This document shows positions 8,021-16,665 of a stretch of DNA of 64,000 bases, in pieces. Every line of letters begins with the position of its first letter. Position 1 is the stretch's first letter. The notes beneath the pieces were generated by a model. That model was given only the letters and a program-made list of their open reading frames with translations. It was not told the origin of the DNA and did no database searches. The DNA is from an uncultured Eubacterium sp. (lineage in GTDB: Bacteria > Bacillota > Clostridia > Lachnospirales > Lachnospiraceae): positions 310,001-374,000 of the forward strand of contig CAJTXO010000001.1 of assembly GCA_910583555.1 (NCBI GenBank), written 5' to 3'. Made by a program: the position numbers and the translations under genes.

Positions 8021-9415
8021 TTACTTTCCTTGAATATACTCATCAATTGCTTTCGCTGCCGACTTTCCTGCACCCATCGCAAGGATTACGGTAGCCGCTC
8101 CTGTCACGGCGTCTCCGCCGGCGTAAACGCCTTCCCTGGTCGTCTCGCCTTTTTCGTCCTTCGTGATCAGACAGCCGTGGTTATTGGCATCCAGTCCCGG
8201 CGTCGTGGAACGGATCAGCGGGTTCGGGCTCGTACCGATCGACATGATGACTGAATCCACATCGAGGACAAATTCGCTTCCCTCTTTGACGATCGGACGG
8301 CGGCGGCCGCTCTCATCCGGCTCACCGAGCTCCATCTCGACGCATGTCATGCCGCACACCATTCCCTCTTCGTCACCAAGTATTTCCACTGGATTGTGCA
8401 GCGTTTTGAAAATGATCCCTTCTTCTTCCGCATGTTCCACTTCTTCTTTTCTTGCCGGGAGTTCTTCCATACCACGGCGGTAAACGATGTACACTTCCTC
8501 AGCCCCCAGGCGTTTGGCGCTCCTTGCGGCATCCATCGCCACATTTCCGCCGCCGACGACAGCCACCTTCTTCGCGTGCTGGATCGGCGTTTTGCTGTCA
8601 TCTTTGTACGCCTTCATCAAGTTGATACGGGTGAGGAATTCATTGGCCGAATAGACCCCTTTCAGGCTCTCTCCCGGTATGTTCATGAATCTCGGGAGTC
8701 CTGCGCCGGAGCCTACGAAAACAGCCTCATTTCCCAGTTCAAACAGTTCATCGATCGTCAGCACTTTGCCGATGACCATATTCGTCTCCACATCGACCCC
8801 GATTGCCTTCAGGTTATCGATCTCCTTCTGTACGATAGCCTTCGGAAGACGGAATTCCGGTATCCCGTATACAAGAACGCCGCCGGCAAGGTGAAGTGCT
8901 TCATAAATCGTCACTTTATATCCCATCTTAGCCAAATCGCCTGCCACAGTCAGTCCGCTCGGCCCCGCGCCGATGACTGCTACTTTATGTCCATTCTGCT
9001 CCGGCATCACCGGCTTGTCGTCACAGTGCTCCCTGTGATAGTCCGCCACGAAGCGCTCCAGACGGCCGATGCCGACCGGCTCTCCTTTGATACCGCGGAC
9101 ACACTGTCCCTCACACTGGCTCTCCTGCGGACAGACACGGCCGCACACAGCAGGGAGCGAAGTTGATTTCGAAAGGATCTCAAATGCGCCATCCATATCC
9201 TCATTTGCCACCCGCTCTATAAACGCCGGAATGTCAATCTGTACCGGACAGGCGCCCACACATGGCTTCTTCGGACAGTTCAGGCACCGTCTCGCCTCAT
9301 TGACTGCCATATCATACGTGTACCCCAAAGCCACTTCTTCAAAATTCTTATTTCTCACGTCCGGATCCTGTACCGGCATCGGACATTTTTTCATATCCAT
9401 ATTACGTTCCGCCAT
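8021..9415 (-). CDS. nfnB: NADPH-binding flavoprotein subunit NfnB (glutamate synthase small-subunit-like)
   Basis: 464 residues. N-terminal cysteine-rich domain with CLNCPKKPCVGACPVQIDI and CGRVCPQESQCEGQC, which bind two [4Fe-4S] clusters. Then come a Rossmann FAD site (AVIGAGPSGLTVAGDLAKMG) and an NADPH site (AVVGGGNVAMDAARSAKRLG). Alone it would be read as a GltD homologue, but the ferredoxin-NADP reductase-like nfnA gene ends 1 nt upstream, the pairing of electron-bifurcating NfnAB (NADH-dependent ferredoxin:NADP oxidoreductase). No large glutamate synthase subunit is near. Role: balancing NADPH with NADH and reduced ferredoxin. Confidence 0.9.
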   Translation of the reverse strand: MAERNMDMKKCPMPVQDPDVRNKNFEEVALGYTYDMAVNEARRCLNCPKKPCVGACPVQIDIPAFIERVANEDMDGAFEILSKSTSLPAVCGRVCPQESQCEGQCVRGIKGEPVGIGRLERFVADYHREHCDDKPVMPEQNGHKVAVIGAGPSGLTVAGDLAKMGYKVTIYEALHLAGGVLVYGIPEFRLPKAIVQKEIDNLKAIGVDVETNMVIGKVLTIDELFELGNEAVFVGSGAGLPRFMNIPGESLKGVYSANEFLTRINLMKAYKDDSKTPIQHAKKVAVVGGGNVAMDAARSAKRLGAEEVYIVYRRGMEELPARKEEVEHAEEEGIIFKTLHNPVEILGDEEGMVCGMTCVEMELGEPDESGRRRPIVKEGSEFVLDVDSVIMSIGTSPNPLIRSTTPGLDANNHGCLITKDEKGETTREGVYAGGDAVTGAATVILAMGAGKSAAKAIDEYIQGK

Positions 9416-9416
9416 T

Positions 9417-10256
9417 TTACTTAGCCTCCTTTAATAAATTGCAGGCCGCTTCGCGGGCATGTGTCTCAAATTCTTTATACATCGTACCCCGGTGCATCGC
9501 CTCATCAAAATCCACCTGATGGCCGTCAAAATCCGGCCCGTCCACGCAGGCAAATTTCGTCTCCCCGCCTACCGTCAGACGGCAGCCTCCGCACATGCCT
9601 GTTCCATCTATCATGATCGGATTCATGCTCACCATCGTTTTTATATCATATTTTTTCGTCGTCAGGCACACAAACTTCATCATAATGAGCGGCCCGATCG
9701 CGATAACTTCATCGTACTCATTCCCCTCCTGGATCAGCTTCTCGAGCGCGTCGGTCACAAGACCTTTTTCGCCATAGCTGCCGTCGTCCGTCATCATAAC
9801 AAACCTATCACTAGCATTCTTGAACTCATCCTCGAGGATGACGAGATCCTGATTCCGGAATCCTACGATAGAATGAACTTCAGCCCCCATCTCATGCAGC
9901 TTTTTTGCCACTGGGTAAGCGATCGCGCAGCCGACACCTCCGCCGACAACTGCCACTTTTTTCAAACCATCCGTATGCGTCGGAACCCCGAGCGGACCGA
10001 CAAAGTCATGAATGCTTTCCCCCTCGTTCAGCGTATCCAGTTCCATCGTGGAACCTCCGACGATCTGGTAAATGATCGTCACCGTACCAGCTTCCCTGTC
10101 AAAATCAGAAATCGTCAGCGGGATCCTCTCGCTGTCTTCTTTCGCCCGGAAAATAATAAACTGCCCCGGCTCGGCCTTTTTTGCAATCAGAGGCGCCTCA
10201 ACGACCATTTTCGTAACAGTCGGGTTCAGGGACTTCTTTTCTACTATTCGAAACAT
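9417..10256 (-). CDS. nfnA: Ferredoxin-NADP reductase-like subunit NfnA
   Basis: 279 residues. FAD-binding barrel (RIPLTISDFDREAGTVTIIY), NAD-binding domain (VAVVGGGVGCAIAYPVAKKL) and a C-terminal cysteine motif MCGGCRLTVGGETKFACVDG that holds a [2Fe-2S] cluster, as in dihydroorotate dehydrogenase electron-transfer subunits. Adjacent to nfnB with one base between the reading frames, so the two are made together. It is the first gene of the seven-gene minus-strand block. About 80-100 bp upstream lies an 18-bp dyad (10338-10355) that may be an operator. Confidence 0.9.
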   Translation of the reverse strand: MFRIVEKKSLNPTVTKMVVEAPLIAKKAEPGQFIIFRAKEDSERIPLTISDFDREAGTVTIIYQIVGGSTMELDTLNEGESIHDFVGPLGVPTHTDGLKKVAVVGGGVGCAIAYPVAKKLHEMGAEVHSIVGFRNQDLVILEDEFKNASDRFVMMTDDGSYGEKGLVTDALEKLIQEGNEYDEVIAIGPLIMMKFVCLTTKKYDIKTMVSMNPIMIDGTGMCGGCRLTVGGETKFACVDGPDFDGHQVDFDEAMHRGTMYKEFETHAREAACNLLKEAK

Positions 10257-10337
10257 AATTTACCTCATTTCTGCGCATAATGATATTGCGCCCCATGTAC
10301 AGGGACACAAAATCCGCGTCTTTTTTCTGTTGAAACG

Positions 10338-10355
10338 TGTCAGAATTTCATGACA
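10338..10355. promoter_or_regulatory. 18-bp dyad upstream of nfnA
   Basis: TGTCA and TGACA arms flank an AATTT centre. It lies 83 nt before the nfnA start, where an operator would be expected. The arms resemble CRP/FNR-type sites (TGTGA-N6-TCACA) only loosely. A second short dyad (GCGCA/TGCGC) lies at about 10273-10291. No regulator is identified. Confidence 0.3.
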
Positions 10356-10399
10356 AAATTCCATCTTTTTTCTCACTCATCATATCACATTTTCCACTC

Positions 10400-10882
10400 T
10401 TATTCAAGAAGTTCATGTAAGGTATTTTCTAATATGTCGCAAGCCTCGCCTACCAGGCTCACACATGGTCTTTTCCTGTAGTACTCTTCTGTCCGCGGCT
10501 CCGGGGCGGCGCCGCTGATGTACCCGTCTCCCACCGACGGCTTTTCCCTGTCCAGTCCCAAAAGTTCCCGGCAGATAATGCTCCCGTTCCGTTTCTCAAA
10601 TTCTTCTGCCAGCTTTTGGACCACTTCATAATTTTCCTTTTTTTTGTTCACATCTTTCGGATCGGATGAACCGGTCAGTATCCCTGCCACGATCGACATC
10701 CCGGATACGGTGCCGCACACATGACGGAGCCTCCCCAGTCCCCCGCCAAACGAAGCCGAGCACTTGGCCGCCTGTTCCCAGTCCAGTCCGAGCACGTCCG
10801 CATAGGCAAGCACGACCGCCTGCGAACAGTTATATCCCTGTTTAAATAATTCCATCGCTTTCTCTTTTCTCGATTCCATCAT
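10400..10882 (-). CDS. C_GCAxxG_C_C family redox/metal protein
   Basis: 160 residues. It shows the family's spaced cysteines: YNCSQAVVLAY (about residues 18-28), KCSASFGGGLGRLRHVCGTVSG and a later Cys in IICRELLG and KRPCVSLVGEACDILE. The family (also called C-GCAxxG-C-C) is common in anaerobes and is thought to bind a metal or iron-sulfur centre; its biochemical role is not settled. The gene has its own minus-strand promoter, divergent from mrp. Confidence 0.85.
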   Translation of the reverse strand: MMESRKEKAMELFKQGYNCSQAVVLAYADVLGLDWEQAAKCSASFGGGLGRLRHVCGTVSGMSIVAGILTGSSDPKDVNKKKENYEVVQKLAEEFEKRNGSIICRELLGLDREKPSVGDGYISGAAPEPRTEEYYRKRPCVSLVGEACDILENTLHELLE

Positions 10883-10960
10883 CAGTCTCTTTTCCTTCTT
10901 TCACTTTTTTGCGCGCACGGTCTGTCCATCATTTCTCTGTTCGCGCGTTCTGTACACATA

Positions 10961-11025
10961 ATTGTAGCACACGCCCCCTCCCGGTGTCAAAAACTATTGA
11001 CAAATGGATGTATTCGCAATAAACT
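10961..11025. promoter_or_regulatory. Divergent promoters for the C_GCAxxG gene (-) and mrp (+)
   Basis: Minus strand: TTGACA (10990-10985), an 18-nt spacer and TACAAT (10966-10961). Plus strand: TTGACA (10997-11002), a 17-nt spacer and TAAACT (11020-11025). The two -35 boxes are only 6 bp apart, back to back, so RNA polymerases could hinder each other. Confidence 0.7.
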
Positions 11026-11072
11026 TAAATGAGAGCGCATTTATAATAATTAGAAAGTGAGGAACAGACACG

Positions 11073-11930
11073 ATGAGTGATTGTAACCACGATTGTTCAA
11101 ACTGCAGTTCAGTCTGCGACGGGGCACAGGCTCCGGATCCAAAATCTTTTATCGAAAAACCACATCCGGATAGTAATATAAAGAGCGTCATCGGTATCAT
11201 AAGCGGCAAGGGGGGCGTCGGCAAATCAATGGTGACCGATTTAATGGCCGTGGCGTACAGCCGGAAGGGTTACCGATGCGGCATTATGGACGCCGATATT
11301 ACCGGCCCTTCCATTCCGAAGGCGTTTGGCGTGACTGAAAAGGCGACCGGCAACGCCACCACGATTTTTCCGGTAAAATCAAAAACCGGCATTGACATCA
11401 TTTCCATCAATCTGCTGCTGGAAAATGAGACGGACCCGGTCATCTGGCGCGGCCCGGTGATCGCCGGCACCGTCAAACAATTTTGGACCGACGTTTTATG
11501 GGAGGATATTGACTGTCTGTTCGTCGATATGCCGCCGGGAACCGGCGATGTCCCGCTGACTGTATTCCAGTCGCTGCCGCTTGACGGCATCATCGTCGTG
11601 ACAACTCCGCAGGACCTGGTGTCCATGATCGTCGGTAAAGCCGTGAAAATGGCGGAAATGATGGATATTCCGGTGCTGGGTATCGTTGAGAACATGAGCT
11701 ATGTACAGTGTCCGGACTGCGGTAAAAAATTATCCGTGTTTGGTGAAAGCCGCGTCAAGGAGACCGCCGCCAAATACGAACTCCCGATCCTCAGCCAGCT
11801 TCCGATCGATCCGAAACTGACCGAAGCGATCGATGCCGGCGCGATCGAAGATTTCACCTTTGACTACATGGACGACGCGGTTGCCATCATTGAAAATATG
11901 AACCCGTCCGCGTCCCGGCACGGAGGCTGA
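11073..11930 (+). CDS. mrp: Mrp/NBP35 family P-loop ATPase, iron-sulfur cluster carrier
   Basis: 285 residues. The N-terminus carries a cysteine cluster (CNHDCSNCSSVC, residues 4-15) of the NBP35 kind, followed by the deviant Walker A GKGGVGKS (about residue 48) typical of MinD/Mrp ATPases, DMPPGTGDVPLT, and a C-terminal CxxC (VQCPDCG) that bridges a [4Fe-4S] cluster between two subunits. Expected role: assembly and transfer of iron-sulfur clusters. thiN follows 2 nt after the stop, so the two are probably co-transcribed from the promoter at 10997. Confidence 0.93.
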   Translation: MSDCNHDCSNCSSVCDGAQAPDPKSFIEKPHPDSNIKSVIGIISGKGGVGKSMVTDLMAVAYSRKGYRCGIMDADITGPSIPKAFGVTEKATGNATTIFPVKSKTGIDIISINLLLENETDPVIWRGPVIAGTVKQFWTDVLWEDIDCLFVDMPPGTGDVPLTVFQSLPLDGIIVVTTPQDLVSMIVGKAVKMAEMMDIPVLGIVENMSYVQCPDCGKKLSVFGESRVKETAAKYELPILSQLPIDPKLTEAIDAGAIEDFTFDYMDDAVAIIENMNPSASRHGG

Positions 11931-11932
11931 AA

Positions 11933-12568
11933 ATGGATACTCCAACCTGCTACATTTTCGGCGCTGGGGAGTTTTCCCCCTGCGAGATCACTCTGACGGA
12001 CGACGACCTTGTCATCGCCGCTGACGGCGGATATGACCATCTGATCCAGCTTGGCCTGCGTGCAGACGTAGCTCTGGGCGATTTTGACTCCGTGACTTCA
12101 CATGAGATCTGGGAAGACACGATCTGCGAGAAAAAAACATACCCGCCTGAAAAAGATGATACCGATATGATGCTTGCCATCCGTTTCGGGCTTACGAAAG
12201 GCTATGATCAGTTCGCTATTTTCGGCGGACTGGGCGGGCGGCTCGACCACACGGTCGCGAACATCCAGGCGCTGTCTTTTCTTGCCGCCAGCCACGCGCA
12301 GGGCATCTTGTACCACGAGGACTATGCGCTGACAGTCATTCAAAACAGCAGTTTTACGCTGGCCAAAGATCTGTCCGGCTATGTTTCCATTTTCTCGCTG
12401 AGCGACACGAGTGAGAACGTAACGATCAAGGGATTAAAATACGAAGTGGAAGGCGCGACCCTGTCGAACACCTTTCCGCTTGGCGTGAGCAATGAAGCCG
12501 TGGGAAAGAAAGGGATCATCAGCGTTGAACGCGGACTCCTTCTGATCCTATGGCACTCAAATATATAA
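11933..12568 (+). CDS. thiN: Thiamine diphosphokinase
   Basis: 211 residues, normal for ThiN. Motifs: VIAADGGYDHLIQLG, ALGDFDSV, EKDDTDMMLAIRFGL and IFGGLGGRLDHTVANIQAL, the nucleotide and metal sites of the family. It turns thiamine into thiamine diphosphate with ATP. The GGAGG site lies inside the mrp stop region. No thiamine riboswitch is seen upstream. Confidence 0.93.
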   Translation: MDTPTCYIFGAGEFSPCEITLTDDDLVIAADGGYDHLIQLGLRADVALGDFDSVTSHEIWEDTICEKKTYPPEKDDTDMMLAIRFGLTKGYDQFAIFGGLGGRLDHTVANIQALSFLAASHAQGILYHEDYALTVIQNSSFTLAKDLSGYVSIFSLSDTSENVTIKGLKYEVEGATLSNTFPLGVSNEAVGKKGIISVERGLLLILWHSNI

Positions 12569-12585
12569 AAGAGAGAGGTATTAAT

Positions 12586-13263
12586 ATGCAGTACGAAATC
12601 AAAGGAACACCACTTCCCGTGGTAGAATGCACACTGGATGCAGGTGAAAGTATCATTTGTGAATCCGGGGCAATGAGCTGGATGACCGACAACATGCAGA
12701 TGGAAACGTCCGGCGGCGGCATCGGAAAGATGTTTTCCAAGGCGCTGTCCGGCGAAAGCATGTTCCAGAACCGCTACACCGCACAGGGCAGACCGGGCTC
12801 GATCGCTTTTGCCTCGAGTTTTCCGGGAGACATTATCGCCGTGGACATCCGTCCGGGGCAGGAAATCATCTGTCAGAAATCCGCTTTCCTGGCGTCTACT
12901 TCCGGCGTTGAACTTTCAATCTTTTTCCAGAAAAAGATTGGATCCGGCTTTTTCGGCGGTGAGGGCTTTATCATGCAGAAGCTTTCCGGAAACGGCACGG
13001 CTTTCCTCGAAATCGACGGCTCCGTTGTCACAAAGGAACTGGCTGCCGGCGAAAAGATTACGATCGACACCGGATATCTTGCGATGATGGATGGCACCTG
13101 TTCGATGGACATTGTAACCGTAAAAGGTATCAAAAATAAACTCCTCGGCGGAGAAGGCTTTTTCAATACAGTTGTGACCGGCCCCGGCAGGGTATCCCTC
13201 CAGACGATGCCTGCCGTTCAGGTAGCGTCTGTATTGAGTCCGTTTATTTCCACCGGGAACTAA
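12586..13263 (+). CDS. AIM24/TIGR00266 family protein
   Basis: 225 residues from ATG 12586, with GAGAGG 7-8 nt ahead; an in-frame ATG at 12550 lies inside thiN and is not used. The sequence has the repeating beta-strand turns of the TRAP-like AIM24 fold: GESIICESGAMSWMTDNMQM, GGGIGKMFSKALSGES and RPGQEIICQKSAFLAS. Function in bacteria is not established. It follows thiN by 17 nt and probably shares the mrp-thiN transcript. Confidence 0.88.
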   Translation: MQYEIKGTPLPVVECTLDAGESIICESGAMSWMTDNMQMETSGGGIGKMFSKALSGESMFQNRYTAQGRPGSIAFASSFPGDIIAVDIRPGQEIICQKSAFLASTSGVELSIFFQKKIGSGFFGGEGFIMQKLSGNGTAFLEIDGSVVTKELAAGEKITIDTGYLAMMDGTCSMDIVTVKGIKNKLLGGEGFFNTVVTGPGRVSLQTMPAVQVASVLSPFISTGN

Positions 13264-13372
13264 CAAACATTCCTGAATTTTCGAATATTATTTCTCTTTC
13301 CGGCCACACTATTGTTATCAGTTTCTGGTGAGACAAAAAATATGATAACGCATTCTGTGCAGAAATGAGGAT

Positions 13373-13543
13373 ATGATGGAAAAAAAGGATTTTTTTACCA
13401 ACTGCCACCGTACAAAGGGCAGTCAGAGGCAGACAAACAACATTCCCGGCGCTTCGGATGATTCCGATCAGGATTCCTCCACTTCAAAGTATGTTGTGAA
13501 AGAGGATCAGAGGGAACGAAAAGACGGACCAGGCGGTGAGTGA
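13373..13543 (+). CDS. Small hydrophilic ORF, 56 aa, unknown
   Basis: Begins with tandem ATG codons (13373 and 13376) after GAGG and ends in TGA inside a strong terminator. The product is short, charged and Ser/Asp/Gln-rich, with no hydrophobic segment and one Cys-His pair (TNCHRTKG). Placement right before a terminator and after a ribosome site suggests it is translated, but no relative is recognised. It could instead be a non-coding tail of the preceding operon. Confidence 0.4.
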   Translation: MMEKKDFFTNCHRTKGSQRQTNNIPGASDDSDQDSSTSKYVVKEDQRERKDGPGGE

Positions 13544-13563
13544 TCACCGCCTGGTTTCTTTTT
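13528..13563 (+). terminator. Intrinsic terminator of the mrp-thiN transcript
   Basis: Perfect 12-bp stem (ACCAGGCGGTGA with its complement), GTGA loop and a T-rich run TTTCTTTTT. The stop codon of the 56-aa ORF lies in the loop. It should end transcription from the plus strand before the convergent anti-sigma gene. Confidence 0.85.
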
Positions 13564-13589
13564 ACCATATACGTCCGCCGTAAATCAGA

Positions 13590-14822
13590 CTACAGTTCTA
13601 TCCTTGTCTTCCCAAAGTAAACAGCCTTCACATGCTCGACATCGATCAGTTTCTGGAACAGCAGATAGTCTTTATATTTCCCATCTATGCCAATTCCGTA
13701 TCCGCCTCTGCCGCCCTCCTGTTCCAGCCATGAATCCAATGTCTGATAACCGACCCGCGTACCATCATCCATTTCCAGATAGACCTGATCCCATGTCATT
13801 GTCGATTTATCTATCGCATCGCGGGAAAACGTTCTCTCGTACTGAATAAAATATGGTGTAACGATGACGCGGTCAAGCGTTCCAGACGAGATATATTTTT
13901 TCATGCTGTTAAGTTTTGGCAGTTTGATCTTCTTTCCGGGTTCGATCACCTTTTTAGGGCAGTCGCCGTAATCCAGCACAAATTCCACCTCGGTAGTGCC
14001 TTTTATACACATACTCTCTTCTCCCTCTTTTCCATCGGTGCCGCCGCAGAGTCCACGCAGCTTCAACAGGCACTTTTCTCCTTTGTGGAAACTGCTCACC
14101 CCATCCTGCTTCCGCTCGTATCCATAAACGACCGCAAGATAGATTTCATTCGTGCCCTGATTTTCAATCATGATCCCCTGATCTATCACACATCGCTGCT
14201 CCATACCATCGGTCTGCATTTCGCCTCCGTTTCCTTTTATGGAAATGGTATAATCACCTTCCGCTCCGGCTCCACCTGCAGCTCCACTCCCGGCTCCTTC
14301 CTCTGCTCCGTCTTCCCTGCCGCTGCCAGGCTGCTCATCGTACAAGTCATTTTCCCCTCTCATGGCAACCTGTTTGAAATAATAATCCATATCCTTATCA
14401 AACGTTTTGCCATCTGTTCGCTTTACCTTTAGCACGATATAGCTGATTTCTTCCGTTCCCAGCACCTGCTCCACCGACACATCCAGATCCTTGAATGTAC
14501 TTTTATTTGAGGACACTTTCGGCGTCTCCGAAGACGATTGGATCTGGCTGACGTCACCGCCGCCAAACAATCGCGAAAGTTTTTGAAAACCTCCGCTAGC
14601 CGCCGCCTGCACCGTAGTCGTTACCATCAGCGCAAACAGGATAAAGGATGCCGCTTTTACGTAGCGCGTTCCCCTCCTGCCTATATATTTTTGATAAGAT
14701 GTCTTTTCAATCTTATCCATATCTGCTCCCATCTGCCGGTACGCCTCGTGCATTTTTTCCTGCACCACATCCGGAATTTCCAATTCCCGTTCAAACATCT
14801 GTCTCACTCGATCATCCCGCAT
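13590..14822 (-). CDS. DUF4179-type membrane anti-sigma factor
   Basis: 410 residues. The cytoplasmic N-terminus (about 1-55) carries VPDVVQEKMHEAYRQM-like helices, followed by one membrane segment (about 56-72, SFILFALMVTTTVQAAA) and a large outer part with the DUF4179 strand pattern (DLDVSVEQVLGTEEISYIVLK). A Gly/Ala/Glu-rich linker lies near residue 175. Its ATG overlaps the end of the upstream ECF sigma gene by 11 bp, the usual sign of a sigma/anti-sigma pair. It should hold the sigma factor at the membrane until an envelope signal arrives. Confidence 0.85.
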   Translation of the reverse strand: MRDDRVRQMFERELEIPDVVQEKMHEAYRQMGADMDKIEKTSYQKYIGRRGTRYVKAASFILFALMVTTTVQAAASGGFQKLSRLFGGGDVSQIQSSSETPKVSSNKSTFKDLDVSVEQVLGTEEISYIVLKVKRTDGKTFDKDMDYYFKQVAMRGENDLYDEQPGSGREDGAEEGAGSGAAGGAGAEGDYTISIKGNGGEMQTDGMEQRCVIDQGIMIENQGTNEIYLAVVYGYERKQDGVSSFHKGEKCLLKLRGLCGGTDGKEGEESMCIKGTTEVEFVLDYGDCPKKVIEPGKKIKLPKLNSMKKYISSGTLDRVIVTPYFIQYERTFSRDAIDKSTMTWDQVYLEMDDGTRVGYQTLDSWLEQEGGRGGYGIGIDGKYKDYLLFQKLIDVEHVKAVYFGKTRIEL

Positions 14823-15396
14823 AATATTTTCCCATCCTTTCCTGAAACATTGGATCTACTGCTCCATTACTGCTTCCTCCCGTTCCCTTCCGCTTTCCCA
14901 TCTGCTTTTCATACACCTGGCACAGATTCTCCCGCCCGCGTCTGAGCCTCGTGCGGACGGTCGCGTCCTTCATCCCCAGCACCTCTGCAATTTCTTTTGA
15001 CTTGAATCCTTTGACATAATGCAGTACGAGAATGTCCCGGTACTGCTCCTCGACTGCCTGGATCAGTTCCTCATACAGCAAATTGTCGAGCGCAGTGTCA
15101 CTGTATGCCGTTTCCGGCAATTCACCAAACGCAACTTCCCAGCTCCGCTTATCCAGAAAATCCTTGCATTTATTCATCAGAATCCGCGTCAGCCACGTCT
15201 TGAAATATCTCGGTTGTTTCAGGTCACGTATTTTCTCAAACGCGGTCAGGACCGTATCCTGTATGATGTCCGCGGCATCTTCCGGATTGTTCACGTAACA
15301 GATTGCCACCTTGTACATGTTCTGCCTGTTCTGCTCCATGAGTTGTACGAAAGCATCCGCATCTCCGTTTTTTGCCTGTTTAACTAGCCTGTTCAC
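14812..15396 (-). CDS. ECF RNA polymerase sigma factor
   Basis: 194 residues from GTG 15396 behind AGGAGGTGAT. Region 2 (YVNNPEDAADIIQDTVLTAFEKI) and region 4 (ILVLHYVKGFKSKEIAEVLGMKDATVRTRLRRGRENL) are clear. It is the first gene of a two-gene operon with the DUF4179 anti-sigma factor, probably autoregulated, though no ECF-type promoter was confidently found upstream. The last 30 residues are extra to the sigma domains. Confidence 0.94.
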   Translation of the reverse strand: MNRLVKQAKNGDADAFVQLMEQNRQNMYKVAICYVNNPEDAADIIQDTVLTAFEKIRDLKQPRYFKTWLTRILMNKCKDFLDKRSWEVAFGELPETAYSDTALDNLLYEELIQAVEEQYRDILVLHYVKGFKSKEIAEVLGMKDATVRTRLRRGRENLCQVYEKQMGKRKGTGGSSNGAVDPMFQERMGKYYAG

Positions 15397-15472
15397 GAAT
15401 GATCACCTCCTGTATCTTATTGAACGTTCATATATTAGACGGTTATTTTGGGGAAAACGTTTCAGGAAAATG

Positions 15473-15500
15473 AAAAAATCCGAGACTTATGCCCCGGATT
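15473..15500 (-). terminator. Possible terminator of the Rpn gene
   Basis: On the minus strand AATCCG and CGGATT form a 6-bp stem with a 12-nt loop, followed by TTTT. It starts 12 nt after the Rpn stop codon. The stem is short, so it may be weak. Confidence 0.5.
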
Positions 15501-15511
15501 CTTAATAAATA

Positions 15512-16525
15512 CTATTCAAGTTCAAGCCACCCTTTAACCGTTTCCACTTCATATCCCAACCCTTGTGCTATTTTATCAACTTCAAGTCCGAGATTGTAAA
15601 AGTTTTTAGCTGCTTCTTGAGCTTTTTTCAATTCGCCTTTTTGTACTCCTATCTGTTCGCCTATCTTTTCTCCTTCTCTGCGCATTTCCTGTATTGCCTG
15701 GCACACGTCAACCGCCTCCTCTTCCTCATCATATTTTATTCCCGAATTTGTAATTGCTTCAATCACATCTACTGCCCTGCGTTCCAATTTCCGGAAACGC
15801 TCTTCGTTTGTCTCCAGTATACTGCTCAAGTTATCCCAGTCTTTTGAGTATTTAATAAAGAACAGAACTTCCCGCAGGCTTGACTGAAATTTCATAATCT
15901 CGTCATCAGTCATCTGGGCCGGAGCGATCAGGTGCACACGGTAATCATTCAGGCAGGTGAGCACATCTGGGTCTGAAACATCCATCATCTCTAACAGACT
16001 GATTGGCCCATCCCATTTTTCCGAACTGAAAAATATAGTGACAGTAATGGATGGGATCAGCCGATCCCCTTTCCAGAAGCCGCTTAAAAATTCACCTGCA
16101 CCGGGAGTCTTTTTCCCATCTTCCTCATCCGCGCTGCCCTGCTCCTTTCGCCGCCTGATCTCCTTCCGGTGTGATCTTGCCGCTTCTTCCACCTGTCCCG
16201 CATATTCCAGCGCATCATACAGATTATTTCTCACTGCCATAGCGTAGTGGATCTCCGACTGGTTCTCCGCGCCATAAAGCACATATTCCATCTTCCCGTC
16301 CGTCATCGCGGCGTATAGCTTCTGCACATCACGGAACTTCTGCACCGGAACGACGGCGCCGTCGGCACCGTATGGCAGCGCAATTTTCGCAGAGTCACGC
16401 TCGGTAAGCTGCTCTGGCCGGATAACCTGTCTGCCGCCGTAAATATAGTAATTGAAAATATCGGCAAATATACCTGTATCTTTTACATAATCCTTTGTGA
16501 TCGTATCTGTTTTCACGACCCCCAC
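15512..16525 (-). CDS. Rpn family recombination-promoting nuclease / PD-(D/E)XK putative transposase
   Basis: 337 residues; the ORF opens at a GTG (16525) with another GTG three codons on. The Rpn hallmark is GAENQSEIHYAMAVRNNLYDAL (ExQ of the PD-(D/E)XK core) after FNYYIYGGRQVI at the N-terminus. The C-terminal third has a Glu/Lys/Gln coiled coil (GEKIGEQIGVQKGELKKAQE) and a helix-turn-helix-like end. Members of this family promote RecA-independent recombination and are expanded in Clostridia; they are not evidence of an active insertion sequence here, because no terminal repeats are seen. Its own promoter lies at 16601-16629. Confidence 0.82.
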   Translation of the reverse strand: MGVVKTDTITKDYVKDTGIFADIFNYYIYGGRQVIRPEQLTERDSAKIALPYGADGAVVPVQKFRDVQKLYAAMTDGKMEYVLYGAENQSEIHYAMAVRNNLYDALEYAGQVEEAARSHRKEIRRRKEQGSADEEDGKKTPGAGEFLSGFWKGDRLIPSITVTIFFSSEKWDGPISLLEMMDVSDPDVLTCLNDYRVHLIAPAQMTDDEIMKFQSSLREVLFFIKYSKDWDNLSSILETNEERFRKLERRAVDVIEAITNSGIKYDEEEEAVDVCQAIQEMRREGEKIGEQIGVQKGELKKAQEAAKNFYNLGLEVDKIAQGLGYEVETVKGWLELE

Positions 16526-16600
16526 CGCCCTTCTTTATAACATGCGCAGCGGGCATTCATTTCTTATAATTATTTGACTCCCGCCCGTAATCTTATTATC

Positions 16601-16629
16601 ATTATACGAAAGAAATTACTATTTTTCAA
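16601..16629 (-). promoter_or_regulatory. Sigma-A-type promoter of the Rpn gene
   Basis: On the minus strand TTGAAA (16629-16624), a 17-nt spacer and TATAAT (16606-16601). The distance to the Rpn start is about 75 nt. Confidence 0.6.
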
Positions 16630-16665
16630 GCATTTCAGGGAGGTTACCCAATGTAATATTTGACT

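Noticed and set aside
15512..16525. Rpn gene as part of an insertion sequence
   Set aside because: No terminal inverted repeats or target duplications; it has its own promoter and terminator like an ordinary gene.
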